This document shows positions 8,303 through 16,352 of a DNA stretch of 36,185 bases, piece after piece. The stretch covers positions 1-36,185 of the forward strand of contig JALGUG010000032.1 in assembly GCA_029820995.1 (NCBI GenBank). The letters are read 5' to 3'. The notes beneath the pieces are model-generated. The model did not search any database. It was given only the letters and a program-made list of their open reading frames with translations, and was not told the DNA's origin. This DNA comes from Candidatus Zipacnadia bacterium. GTDB taxonomy: Bacteria > Armatimonadota > Zipacnadia > JALGUG01. A program made the translations under genes and the position numbers. Position 1 is the stretch's first letter; each line of letters opens with the position of its first letter.

Positions 8303-9433
8303 CTACAGCTCCTTCCGAAACCGTCTGACGCTCAGCGCCGTCACAATCAGCGCAAAGCCCAGCAAGTACACCAGCCGCCACCACACCGGCTCCGGCCCGA
8401 TCCCCTTCAAGTAGATGCCGCGGCAAATCACCAGGAAGTGCGTCGCGGGAATCACCGCCGCAATCGCCTGCAGCACCGGGGGCATATTGCGAATCGGAAA
8501 GGCGAAGCCGCTCAACAGCAGTGCCGGCAGGAACGTGGTCAAGATTGCCGCCGTCAGCGCCACTTGCTGCGTGCGCGCCAGCGCCGAGATCAGCAGGCCC
8601 ATGGCCAGCGCGCACCCCAGAAACAGCAGCGTCGCCAGCAGAAAGAACACGAAGCTGCCCGCGATGTACACGTGAAACGCCAGCGCCGCTGCGGCCACGG
8701 CGATCAGCGCCGCCACGATTGCGATCACCGCGTACGGTAAGGCCTTTCCCACCAGGATCTCCCAGGTCCTCACCGGCGAGGCCGCCAGCGCCTCGAAGCT
8801 TCCGCGTTCCCTTTCGCGCACCACGCTAGTCGCCGTAAGCAGGGCGCCGAGGATGATCATGATGACGGCAAACAGGCCCGGCACCATGAATTGCCGGCTG
8901 TCCAGTGCGGCATTGTACAGGAACCGCCGCTCGATTCTAATCGGCGACTGAAGCGCGCTCCACCGAATGCCGCGCCGCTGCGCCGCGTCCGCTTGCAGCC
9001 GCTCGGCAAAAGTCCGCAGCGCTCCATCCATGTACCCCCGCGCCACGCTGGCCGTATTCGAATCGCTGCCGTCCACCAGCATCTGCAGCGTCACCGCCCG
9101 CCCGTGCGCCAGGTCCGCCTCCATCCCCGGCGGAATCACCAGCACAAACAGGCACTCGCCTCTCTGCAACAGCTTCTCTCCGGCTTCCACAGTGGGCACC
9201 GTCGCCGCCAGCGAGAACAGCTCCGTATGCAGCAGCGACTCGCGCAGCGCCCGACTGGCGGCCGAGCCGTCCAGGTCGCACAGCGCAAATCTCAGGTGGC
9301 GCAGGTCGAAGTTGATGGCGTAGCCGTTCAACACCAGCAGGAACACGGGCAGCACCAGGATGACGCCCAGCGTCCGCGCGTCCCGCCGGATCTGGAGCCA
9401 TTCCTTGCGGCTGATGGCGAGCAGCCGCCTCAT
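8303..9433 (-). CDS. ABC-2 type permease (YbhS/YhhJ-like)
   Basis: A 376-residue inner-membrane permease of the ABC-2 superfamily. It has an N-terminal cytoplasmic start and first helix (MRRLLAISRKEWLQIRRDARTLG, then VILVLPVFLLVLNGYAINFD), a periplasmic domain of about 150 residues with MLVDGSDSNTASVARGY, then five helices including the TSVVRERERGSFEALAASPVRTWEILVGK coupling segment. The family exports drugs or lipophilic compounds with YbhF-type ATPases and a HlyD adaptor. Its ATG overlaps the stop of the upstream ATPase by four bases (ATGA), so translation is coupled. It is complete, which makes it the reference for the damage in the next gene. Confidence 0.88.
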   Translation of the reverse strand: MRRLLAISRKEWLQIRRDARTLGVILVLPVFLLVLNGYAINFDLRHLRFALCDLDGSAASRALRESLLHTELFSLAATVPTVEAGEKLLQRGECLFVLVIPPGMEADLAHGRAVTLQMLVDGSDSNTASVARGYMDGALRTFAERLQADAAQRRGIRWSALQSPIRIERRFLYNAALDSRQFMVPGLFAVIMIILGALLTATSVVRERERGSFEALAASPVRTWEILVGKALPYAVIAIVAALIAVAAAALAFHVYIAGSFVFFLLATLLFLGCALAMGLLISALARTQQVALTAAILTTFLPALLLSGFAFPIRNMPPVLQAIAAVIPATHFLVICRGIYLKGIGPEPVWWRLVYLLGFALIVTALSVRRFRKEL

Positions 9434-10380
9434 TCCGGTTCCTCCCCCACCAGCGACAAGAAGGCGTGCTCCAGTGTCGGCCGGACCGCCCTGATCTCGC
9501 CCACCTCGATCCCGGCCGGCGCCAGCACGCTCCGAATCAACTCCGCCGGCTCCGACACCGCGTCCGCGACGGCCACGTGCAGCGCCGTGCCGAACAGCGA
9601 TACGTCCAGCACCTCCGGCCGCTGCGCCAGCAGGTCCAGAGCCGGCATCGAGGGCTCGGCCCGGACCTGCATCAGCCGCCCGGGCACCTGGGCCTTCAGT
9701 TCTCCCGGCGTGCCCAGCGCCATGCGCCGACCGCGATGGATCAGGACCAGGCGATTGCAGTACTCCGCCTCGTCCATCACGTGAGTCGTAATCAGGATCG
9801 AAACGCCGCTCCGGGCCAGTTCGCCCAGCAGGTCAAAGAACCCGCGACGCGATACGGGGTCCACTCCGCTCGTCGGCTCGTCCAGGAACAGGATCGGCGG
9901 CTGGTGCAACAGCGCGCAGGCCAGCGCCAGCCGCTGCTGCAGGCCCGTGGACAGCGTCCCCGCCAGACGGTCCCGCTCGGCCGCCAGATCGAGGCGCTCC
10001 AACAGAGACGATGAGCGCTCCGCGAAAAGCCGCCCGACGACCCCGTAGGCTCCACCGTAGAACTCCAGGTTCTCCTGGACGCTCAAATCGCGGTACAGTG
10101 AGAACTCCTGCGACATGTAACCAATCTGCCGGCGGACGCGCTCCGGCTCGGCCACGATATCCACGCCGCCAACGCGACCGGAGCCCTCGGTCGGCAGCAG
10201 CAAGCCGCACAACATGCGGATCGTAGTAGATTTCCCTGAACCATTGGGACCCAAGAACCCAAAGATCTCTCCGCGCTGGATCTCGAAGGAGAGATGGTCC
10301 ACCGCAGTGAAGTCGCCGAACTGCTTGACCAGTTCCTCGGCGATCACCGCCGGCTGTCCTGCAGCCGCTTCAACTGCCAT
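9430..10380 (-). CDS. ABC transporter ATP-binding protein (second half of YbhF equivalent)
   Basis: A 316-residue ATPase. It has Walker A GPNGSGKST, the Q-loop region YMSQEFSLYRDLSVQENLEF, a signature LSTGLQQRLALA in place of LSGG, Walker B LFLDEPTSGVDP, and a switch histidine in TTHVMDEAEYC. A C-terminal domain of about 80 residues follows, as in drug-export ATPases. The chosen ATG at 10380 (MAVEAAAGQPAVIAEEL) overlaps the end of the upstream ATPase gene by 11 bp; a longer in-frame start at 10407 exists but has no better ribosome site. In E. coli YbhF two such domains are fused; here each is a separate gene. The degenerate LSTG signature suggests asymmetric ATP sites in the heterodimer. Confidence 0.85.
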   Translation of the reverse strand: MAVEAAAGQPAVIAEELVKQFGDFTAVDHLSFEIQRGEIFGFLGPNGSGKSTTIRMLCGLLLPTEGSGRVGGVDIVAEPERVRRQIGYMSQEFSLYRDLSVQENLEFYGGAYGVVGRLFAERSSSLLERLDLAAERDRLAGTLSTGLQQRLALACALLHQPPILFLDEPTSGVDPVSRRGFFDLLGELARSGVSILITTHVMDEAEYCNRLVLIHRGRRMALGTPGELKAQVPGRLMQVRAEPSMPALDLLAQRPEVLDVSLFGTALHVAVADAVSEPAELIRSVLAPAGIEVGEIRAVRPTLEHAFLSLVGEEPE

Positions 10381-11302
10381 GCTCGATCTCTGCCCCCGCC
10401 AACGCAACGAAAGCGTCCTCCAGACCCGGCTCCGTGGGCTCTGCCGACGTCACCTCAACGCCGCCGTGCCGCACTGTCTCCATCAGCTCCTCGCGCCGCG
10501 TGCCTTCGGCCGCCTGAACGTGCAGCCGATCGCCGAACACTGTCACGCGCTGCACGGCGGGATGCCGCTCCAGCAGCCGCCGGGCCTCATCCTGCGGTCG
10601 GCACACCATGCTGAACAGCTCGCCCGCCACCTGCTTCCTCAGGGCTGCCGGCGTATCGCAAGCGGCCAGGCGCCCCCGGAGCATGAACCCGACGCGGTCG
10701 CACCGGGCCGCCTCATCCATGTAGGGCGTGCTGATTAGCAGCGTCACTCCCTCGGCCGGCAACCCGTGCAGCAGACGCCAAAAGTCGCGCCGCGACAACG
10801 GGTCCACGCCCGTGGTCGGCTCATCCAACAGCAGCACTTCCGGGCGGTGCACCAGTGTGCACATCAGCGCGAGCTTTTGCCTCATGCCCCCGCTGAGTGC
10901 CTCGGCCAGACGGTCCGTGAAGGGCTCCATGCGAGTGATGCGCAACAGCTCGGCCCGTCGCTCGCGCAGCTCCGCGCGCGGCACTTCGAACAGGTCGGCA
11001 AAGAACGCAATGTTCTCCGCGACGGTTAGATCGCCATACAGGCTGAAGCGCTGCGACAGGTAGCCCAGATGTGGCTTGACGCTTTCCGGATCGCGGGCTA
11101 CGTCTCGACCGGCAACCAGGACCTCGCCCGCGTCCGGCCGCATGATGCCGCACAGCATCCGCATCGTGGTGGTCTTGCCCGCCCCATCCGGACCGACCAG
11201 GCCGACGATCTCGCCGCGGCGCACGGTCAAGTTCAGATCGTCCACGGCGACGACCTCGCCGAAGGCCTTCCTCAGTCCGCGCACGTTAATGCCCGCATCC
11301 AT
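10370..11302 (-). CDS. ABC transporter ATP-binding protein (first half of YbhF equivalent)
   Basis: A 310-residue ATPase with Walker A GPDGAGKTT, Q-loop YLSQRFSLYGDLTV, canonical signature LSGGMRQKLAL, Walker B LLLDEPTTGVDP, and STPYMDEAARC at the switch, where histidine is replaced by proline. The partner gene has the opposite pattern (poor signature, good switch histidine), so the two probably form one catalytic and one degenerate site. The start is ATG 11302 (MDAGINVRGLRKAFGEVVAVDDL); the frame stays open upstream to 11419 but that part is arginine/proline-rich and unlike the family. No strong Shine-Dalgarno sequence precedes it. A 275-bp gap with a REP-like repeat separates it from the hlyD gene. 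Confidence 0.87.
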   Translation of the reverse strand: MDAGINVRGLRKAFGEVVAVDDLNLTVRRGEIVGLVGPDGAGKTTTMRMLCGIMRPDAGEVLVAGRDVARDPESVKPHLGYLSQRFSLYGDLTVAENIAFFADLFEVPRAELRERRAELLRITRMEPFTDRLAEALSGGMRQKLALMCTLVHRPEVLLLDEPTTGVDPLSRRDFWRLLHGLPAEGVTLLISTPYMDEAARCDRVGFMLRGRLAACDTPAALRKQVAGELFSMVCRPQDEARRLLERHPAVQRVTVFGDRLHVQAAEGTRREELMETVRHGGVEVTSAEPTEPGLEDAFVALAGAEIEHGS

Positions 11303-11408
11303 GACGTCTCGCTTCCACTCCGTCTTTCCCGATGGTCGCAAGGCCGCCACCTGAGTGGGCCGTGATGGGATCGCGGCCCCATCCGGCCCATCTGTTGTCC
11401 TTGGTCTA

Positions 11409-11446
11409 GAGGAGCGCATTCATGCGCGACCGCCGTTAGCCGTTGA
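11409..11446 (+). repeat. REP-like palindromic repeat, copy B
   Basis: Located in the 275-bp gap (11303-11577) between the adaptor and ATPase genes. The core inverted repeat is GCGCAT-tc-ATGCGC at 11414-11427, followed by GACCGCCGTTAGCCGTTGAG. It aligns with copy A (3364-3401) and, on the opposite strand, with copy C (23423-23462). The remainder of the gap shows no gene. Confidence 0.6.
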
Positions 11447-11577
11447 GCACGTGACATCAGTTTCAGGCAATGGCGCTCCAATCACAACCATCCGGCGCAA
11501 ACTCCTCCCTCTCCTGCGGTGGTGCTGTGGTCTGCGGCCAGGAGAGAGGCCGGAGGTGAGGCAACGCCCTTCGTTCC

Positions 11578-13215
11578 CTACGGCCCCAACACATCCGCCG
11601 GCATCCCCGGCTTCAACAGGTCCCGGCCCCTGCCGAGGCCAATCTTGATCCAGTACACCTGCTTGATCCGCTGGTCCACTGTCTGCACGTCCTTGGGCGT
11701 GAACTCGGCCTCGTCTGAGACCCGGATCACGGTGCCCTCGAACAGCTCCGGTACTGCATCGCTCCTCACCTGGAGCTTCTGTCCGAGCTTGATCTTCGTC
11801 CAGTTCTCCAGCGACAGGTACGCGCGCAGCCAGAGGTGCTCCAGATCACGCACGACGACAACCGGCGCACCGGCGGCCGCCATCTCGCCAGGCTCGAGCA
11901 CACGCTCGGTCACGGTGCCGGTGCAGGGGGCGCGCAGGTCGCAGTAGCTCCGTCGCACCTGAGCCGCCTCCAGAGCCGCCCGCGCCTCCTGGACCCGACC
12001 GCGCGCGATCTCAATGGTCTCTGCAGTGTTGCCTGCCAGCAGCAGGTCCAGCTCGGCCCGGGCCGCCTTCTCCTGAGCCCTTGCGGTATCAAGCTGGGTC
12101 GCCGCCAGGTCCATCTTCTCCCGCGCGGCGAGCCGATCGTCATAGATCTGCTGCGCGTTCTCGAGCGTCACTCTGGCGGCCTCGGCCCGCGTCTGAGCCT
12201 GACGCAGGTTTGCCTCCGCCAGCCGGACGCGCTCTTCCCGGGTGCCGGCCAGGAGGATCTCCAACTGCGCCTGCGCGGCATCACGACTCCGCTCGGCCTC
12301 GGCCAGCCTGGTTCGAGCCGCATCGCGCTGTGCCGCGGCCTGAGCGCGGGTCAGAGCGATTTGCTTCTCAGCCTCCGGCACGCTCCGGCGGCCGCCGTCC
12401 AACCGCGCCAGTGCAATCTTGTGCTGCGCCTGAGCTTGGTCGAGAGCCTGTTGCGTCCCTGCGTCGGCCTCGCGCAACGCTGTGGCGCGCGTCAGCTCCT
12501 GGCCGGCGAGGGCTGCGCTCGCGTCGGCGACGATCAACTCGGTTTGAGCTTGCACCAACGGTGCCTCCAGCGCGATCTGGCGCGCGTAAACGGCCTCGGC
12601 GTTGCCCAGCGCCGTCTGTGCGGACGCCACCAGTGCCTCCGCCTGCCGTACGGCGGCCCGGGCGGCCTCGATCTGCTCGGCGGTCGGGCCCGCTTCTGCC
12701 TCGTCCCGCTGCGCGCGTGCCGCGGCCACGGCCTCGTCGGCCGTGCGTACCGCTTCCCGGGCAGCATCCACCTGCTGCTTCAGCTCCGTGCACTTGTCGT
12801 AGGCCTCGCGGGCCAGCTTGAGCTGGCGGGCTGCGCCTTGGCGCCCCGCCGCAGCCTGAGCAAGACGGGCCCGCGCGGCACGAATGGTCTCCGCACGTGG
12901 ACCGCGCTCCAGCTCGCGGAGTGTCGCCTCCGCGGAAATCAGTTTCCCGTGCGCGCGTTTCATCTCGGCATCTATGTCCGCGTGCTCCAGCACGCCGATG
13001 ACCTGTCCCGCCTCCACGCGGTCGCCCTCGTCCACCGACAGCTCCGACACGCGGCCTGGAATCCTGGCGCTGACCTCGAACTCATCCGACTCGATCAGTC
13101 CGCTGCCCAGAATGCGCGCCGCAGCGGCGGCCTGCCGGCGCGACTGTATGATCAGCAGACCCAGAGCGGCGCCAATCACAACCAGCACCACGATCGGAAT
13201 GAGCCGCTTCGTCAT
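11578..13215 (-). CDS. HlyD-family periplasmic adaptor with extended coiled coil (YbhG-like)
   Basis: A 545-residue membrane-fusion protein, far longer than the roughly 330 residues of YbhG-type adaptors. One N-terminal helix anchors it (IVVLVVIGAALGLLII). The first lipoyl half is GRVSELSVDEGDRVEAGQVIGVL, and the second (CDLRAPCTGTVTERVLEPGEMAAAG) lies after residue 425. Between them runs about 320 residues of alanine/glutamine/arginine-rich coiled coil with recurrent G-x-x-x-E elements at residues 105, 176, 324 and 395, two pairs being 71 residues apart. These look like duplicated hairpin segments. The C-terminal beta-barrel domain ends PGMPADVLGP. It should bridge the permeases to the TolC channel encoded just upstream, whose stop overlaps its ATG by four bases. 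Confidence 0.85.
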   Translation of the reverse strand: MTKRLIPIVVLVVIGAALGLLIIQSRRQAAAAARILGSGLIESDEFEVSARIPGRVSELSVDEGDRVEAGQVIGVLEHADIDAEMKRAHGKLISAEATLRELERGPRAETIRAARARLAQAAAGRQGAARQLKLAREAYDKCTELKQQVDAAREAVRTADEAVAAARAQRDEAEAGPTAEQIEAARAAVRQAEALVASAQTALGNAEAVYARQIALEAPLVQAQTELIVADASAALAGQELTRATALREADAGTQQALDQAQAQHKIALARLDGGRRSVPEAEKQIALTRAQAAAQRDAARTRLAEAERSRDAAQAQLEILLAGTREERVRLAEANLRQAQTRAEAARVTLENAQQIYDDRLAAREKMDLAATQLDTARAQEKAARAELDLLLAGNTAETIEIARGRVQEARAALEAAQVRRSYCDLRAPCTGTVTERVLEPGEMAAAGAPVVVVRDLEHLWLRAYLSLENWTKIKLGQKLQVRSDAVPELFEGTVIRVSDEAEFTPKDVQTVDQRIKQVYWIKIGLGRGRDLLKPGMPADVLGP

Positions 13216-14600
13216 TGCTCACCCTCCTTGCCTTCTGCCACTAGGAACAGGTCTCGCATGAGGCCCAGGGCCCTGGCCCACTGTAACTTGCCCTGGCTGT
13301 CCTGCCACCGCGCAACCCGCGCTGCTGCCTCGGCCGCTCGAGCGCGGTATCGGGCCTGCGCCAGCTCCATTCGGCGCACCGTGCCCGCGTCATAGGCCGC
13401 TTGCGCCACTCGCTGAGCTTCAGCCGCCGCGGCGCGGGCACGCTCTGTGGTCGCCACATGCTCCGCATGCACCACGAGGCCTCGCGTCGCCTGAGCCGCC
13501 TGCAGCTCGATCACCCGAAGCAGGTCGCTGTGCGTTGCCGCCAGCCGATCCCGATCGGCTCTTGCCTGCTGCTCGAGAGCGTCGGCACGCGAGTGCTCCA
13601 GTACCGGCCAGGTAAACTGGAGCCCAATAGCTTCCGAGTGCGGGTGGCCCACGTCGGTCTTCGTCTGCCACGCGCCCTGCGCGACCAGGCTGACGCTCGG
13701 CCGCCGTTCCGCTCGGGCCGCGGCGATAGCCGCCTGCGCTCCCGCTTGTCGCTGTGCCAATGCCGCCGGCTCGGGGCGCCGGCGGCGGGCGATGGCGCGG
13801 GCCTCAGACTGACCGATCGCCTCCGGCCTCGCCTCGCCCTTGAACTCCAGCGGCTCAGCAACCAGCACCACGGGCGTCTCAGGGGCACGTCCCAGCAGCC
13901 GGTTGAACTGCTCCCGCGCGTCCGCTAGCGCCGTCCTGGCCTGCGCGGCTCTCTCGGTGGCCTGTTGCACCTCTTGGCGGGCAGACAGTACCTCGGCGTC
14001 CCGGGCCGTGCCGGCCTGCTGCTGCGCCTCAGTCGTTCGCAGGACTTCGTGTGCGTTCTCCAACCCCGCGTCCGCCACCCGAACCAGTGCCTCCGCGCTC
14101 AATACCGCAAAGTAGGCCATTCCGGTCTCATAGAGCACTTGCTCGGCGGCCTGGTGTAAATTCGCCTCCTCCGCGCGCAGATTCGCCCGTGCACCCTGAC
14201 GAGCTGCCTTGGTCCGTCCGCCGGTCCACAGCGGCCAGGCAATCGCCAAGGTCATGTTCGCTTGCTCGGGACGGATGATCTTGATACGCTCCCCTGGGCC
14301 CACGGGAATGTTGATGGACTGCACGGGCCCCTGCTTGCGCGCCAAGCCTGACAGCACGAAGGAAGGCTTCGTCTCGGCCCGCGCGACCTGCACACCCGCC
14401 CGCGCACCGCGCACTGCGGCGGCCGCCTCCTCGAGCGTCGGATTGTGTTCCAGTGCCCACGCCAGCGCCTCTCTCAACGACAATGTGCCGCCCCCCTGCG
14501 CCACAGCGAAGGAAGCGCTGGACACAAGTGCCGCCAGGAACACGCCCACAACCATGCTATTGATTGAGCGTTCACTCGGTAATATCCGCATCAATCTCAT
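13212..14600 (-). CDS. TolC-family outer membrane efflux protein
   Basis: A 462-residue outer-membrane channel. The start ATG at 14600 follows AGGAGG with six bases between, and it lies inside the 3' end of the tetR gene (29-bp overlap). A signal peptide covers about the first 35 residues (VVGVFLAALVSSASFAVAQ). Two OEP repeats follow; LREALAWALEHNPTLEEA opens the first, and helical segments rich in alanine, glutamine and arginine make the tunnel. The C-terminus is QLKWARALG-like and charged. It forms the outer-membrane exit of the tripartite pump with the HlyD adaptor. A second copy of the presumed TetR site is embedded in its codons 8-14. An internal ATG (MVVGVF) is an alternative start. Confidence 0.85.
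   Translation of the reverse strand: MRLMRILPSERSINSMVVGVFLAALVSSASFAVAQGGGTLSLREALAWALEHNPTLEEAAAAVRGARAGVQVARAETKPSFVLSGLARKQGPVQSINIPVGPGERIKIIRPEQANMTLAIAWPLWTGGRTKAARQGARANLRAEEANLHQAAEQVLYETGMAYFAVLSAEALVRVADAGLENAHEVLRTTEAQQQAGTARDAEVLSARQEVQQATERAAQARTALADAREQFNRLLGRAPETPVVLVAEPLEFKGEARPEAIGQSEARAIARRRRPEPAALAQRQAGAQAAIAAARAERRPSVSLVAQGAWQTKTDVGHPHSEAIGLQFTWPVLEHSRADALEQQARADRDRLAATHSDLLRVIELQAAQATRGLVVHAEHVATTERARAAAAEAQRVAQAAYDAGTVRRMELAQARYRARAAEAAARVARWQDSQGKLQWARALGLMRDLFLVAEGKEGEQ
14560..14577 (+). promoter_or_regulatory. Second TetR-type operator (O2), inside tetR 3' end / tolC start
   Basis: The 18-mer TTGATTGAGCGTTCACTC, identical to the reverse complement of 15249-15266 at the tetR promoter. 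It covers the tetR stop codon and codons 8-14 of tolC. Centre-to-centre distance to O1 is about 690 bp. A chance identical 18-mer at exactly these two places is very unlikely. Confidence 0.65.
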
Positions 14601-15231
14601 CCCTACCCTCCTGGCTTGGCTCGGGGAGCTGCGCTCTGGGCTTGATCCCGTGAAGCAGCACATCTACCAGCGTCCGGGCGAATTTGCCGGGGTCCAGATA
14701 GCGCAAAGGGGGCGACAATTGCGTCTGCGAAACCGCGAAAAACAGCACAGAACCGCCCAGAATCCGCGCCAAAACGTGCGCATCAACGTCCCGCACCTCC
14801 CCCTCCGCCGCCTTCCTCTCAAAATACCCCGCCACCCTCTCCTGTATCTCCCGAACCAACTGCCCAACTCGCTGCCTTGTGTCGTGGTCTGTACAAGTTC
14901 TGCCCATAATGATGGCAAGAAGCTCAGGATTGGCCATGTTTCGCGTCATCGCTTCGTGCACCGCGTGCACCAGTGCTCGCTCCATTGGCAGGTCCTGAGG
15001 CAGGGCTTCTGCGCGCTCCAACCAGGATAGAAGCGATGATTCTCGCGCCACAGCGTCCAGCAACGCATGTTTGTTCTCAAAGTAGTGATAGATCAGCCCC
15101 TCCGCCACCCCCGCCTCGCGCGCAATCTGCCTAATCGTCCCCCCATCAAACCCATGCCGGGCGAACACCCGCACAGCGGCCTCCAGGATGGCCGATCGCC
15201 GATCTGGCTGAGGCACGTGTTGTTGTTCCAT
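14572..15231 (-). CDS. TetR-family repressor of the efflux operon (CecR/AcrR-like position)
   Basis: A 219-residue regulator. The N-terminal helix-turn-helix is typical of TetR: RRSAILEAAVRVFARHGF, then TIRQIAREAGVAEGLIYHYFENKHALLDAV. The all-helical ligand domain follows. It is the first gene of the operon and is translationally coupled to tolC. A consensus promoter and an operator-like dyad lie directly upstream, so it most likely represses its own operon until a pump substrate binds. This order, tetR before adaptor, ATPase and two permeases, matches cecR-ybhGFSR of E. coli. No obvious Shine-Dalgarno sequence precedes the ATG. Confidence 0.85.
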   Translation of the reverse strand: MEQQHVPQPDRRSAILEAAVRVFARHGFDGGTIRQIAREAGVAEGLIYHYFENKHALLDAVARESSLLSWLERAEALPQDLPMERALVHAVHEAMTRNMANPELLAIIMGRTCTDHDTRQRVGQLVREIQERVAGYFERKAAEGEVRDVDAHVLARILGGSVLFFAVSQTQLSPPLRYLDPGKFARTLVDVLLHGIKPRAQLPEPSQEGRDEIDADITE

Positions 15232-15248
15232 AACAGAGGCTTGGGCCT

Positions 15249-15266
15249 GAGTGAACGCTCAATCAA
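15249..15266 (-). promoter_or_regulatory. TetR operator (O1) overlapping the transcription start
   Basis: Plus-strand reading 15248-15265 is TGAGTGAACGCTCAATCA, an imperfect dyad with 7 of 9 matching arm positions, as is usual for TetR-family sites. It begins about six bases after the -10 box and ends 18 bases before the tetR ATG, so a bound dimer would block initiation. An identical 18-mer in the opposite orientation is at 14560-14577. Confidence 0.7.
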
Positions 15267-15272
15267 GGGAGG

Positions 15273-15301
15273 ATGTTACACGCAGCGGGCGTTCTTGTCA
15301 A
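15273..15301 (-). promoter_or_regulatory. Sigma70-type promoter of the tetR-efflux operon
   Basis: On the minus strand, TTGACA (15301-15296), a 17-base spacer, then TAACAT (15278-15273). The -35 is a perfect match and the -10 differs from TATAAT at two positions. The predicted start falls at about 15266, inside operator O1. Confidence 0.75.
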
Positions 15302-15474
15302 GCTGGCCGCGAAGCTCTGGCCGCGTCCGGAGGGTGCGTTGACGGCTTTTCGTCTGCCCGGCTGAACGTGCGCAGTTCCGACAGCGGGGCATCATCGTCC
15401 GCGGTGGCTGGCTTCGCTTCGTCACCTCTCCGGATACAGGGGACTGTTCAGCAGGAGTAGCTTGAGGCGCGCGA

Positions 15475-15533
15475 GGGGCGCCCAACTTGCCGGATCGCAG
15501 CCTTCACGGCTGCCCAGGCTTCGAGGGCGCCCC
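15475..15533 (-). terminator. Nested inverted repeat after fmdE (terminator-like)
   Basis: Outer arms GGGGCGCCC (15475-15483) and GGGCGCCCC (15525-15533) pair over 9 bp. Between them an inner stem GCAGCC/GGCTGC (15497-15502 and 15508-15513) closes a five-base loop. The structure starts 13 bases after the fmdE stop. No T tract follows, so if it ends transcription it would be Rho-assisted or act through stability. The remaining sequence to the tetR promoter (15302-15474) shows no gene. Confidence 0.45.
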
Positions 15534-15545
15534 GACGCGCTGCAA

Positions 15546-16232
15546 TCAATGGCTGTTCGGAGGAAACGGCCATTGGTGGTGCTCGGGTCCTCGGGTCAGC
15601 GCAAGGTCGGTGGGGTAGTCGAAGGCGCTCCGGGCGCACCCCACACAAACGCGTTTGCCCTCGTCGCTTACCCGCATGTGGCGCAGCACGGTCAACTCAC
15701 CGCACGACTCACACCGCATCACCTGGAAGGTGGTCGGCGGCGGGGACCACTGGAATTTGAAGGGCTCGCCGATTGTGAATAGACCCTCATCCGAGGCTGC
15801 GACTATGCCGTCAAACTGCTCTTGCGCAATATCCTGTGGCACGTTCGACGGCAGTACGCCGGCCAAGCGCTGCTTGAGGAAAGGCCCCTCCAGGGCTCTT
15901 TCCATCGCCTCCGGTCTCATGCTCGCCCTGATTGCTCGGGACGTGCGCTTGTCCACGAGGGTCAGGGCCCATTTGCCCCAAAACAGCTTGTGAATATTCC
16001 CCTTGCCATAGGTGCAACCAGTGGCCAACATAATCCCGTCCACCCATCAACCGGCTAGGTGATACTCTCCGGTCTCAACCAGGGCAATAAGTTCGGAGTC
16101 CGGCTCTCGGGAAACGCCGAGCCTCTCTAGAGCCAGGATGCCGGCACGGAATCCCAGAGGCATCCCTCCGCAGAGATGACCGTGGAACTTCAGCCCGATA
16201 GACAGCCATTCTTGAATCTCTTGATCCGTCAT
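15546..16232 (-). CDS. FmdE-family protein with in-frame TGA (candidate selenoprotein)
   Basis: Reading from ATG 16232 (GGAGG and GGAG upstream) gives 228 residues with a single in-frame TGA at codon 62 (16047-16049). The same frame continues cleanly on both sides. N-terminal part: FHGHLCGGMPLGFRAGILALERLGV, with His17, His19 and Cys21 as in PF02663. Then EYHLAG-TGA-WVDGIMLATGCTYGKGN. In FmdE proteins this block reads C-x-V-D-A-I-x-x-x-T-G-C-T-x-G-K-G-N, so the TGA sits exactly on the conserved metal-site cysteine, 11 residues before Cys73. The C-terminal treble-clef zinc finger (CESC at 174-177, CVGC at 196-199) is also intact. A selenocysteine fits best; a nonsense mutation or base error is possible. 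FmdE proteins occur with formylmethanofuran dehydrogenase, but no such genes are here. It follows tauE by 120 bp. Confidence 0.75.
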
Positions 16233-16352
16233 CACTCTCCAACCTCCAGTTTGTAGGATTGACGGGTGCCGACTGAGCACATGCGGTTGGTTTTGCCCTC
16301 CTGTTCACGTCGCCCGCGTGTCCTTCTTGAGCGACGCACTGAGAATGTGGCA

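Noticed and set aside
11836..13395. 519-residue plus-strand frame opposite the HlyD gene
   Set aside because: Antisense to a repetitive alanine/arginine-rich coding region; the product has no recognisable domain.
15546..16043. Two separate small genes (15546-16043 and 16047-16280) instead of one fmdE
   Set aside because: Both parts are in the same frame with only TGA-TGG between them, and each alone lacks half of the conserved FmdE fold, so one interrupted gene is the better reading.
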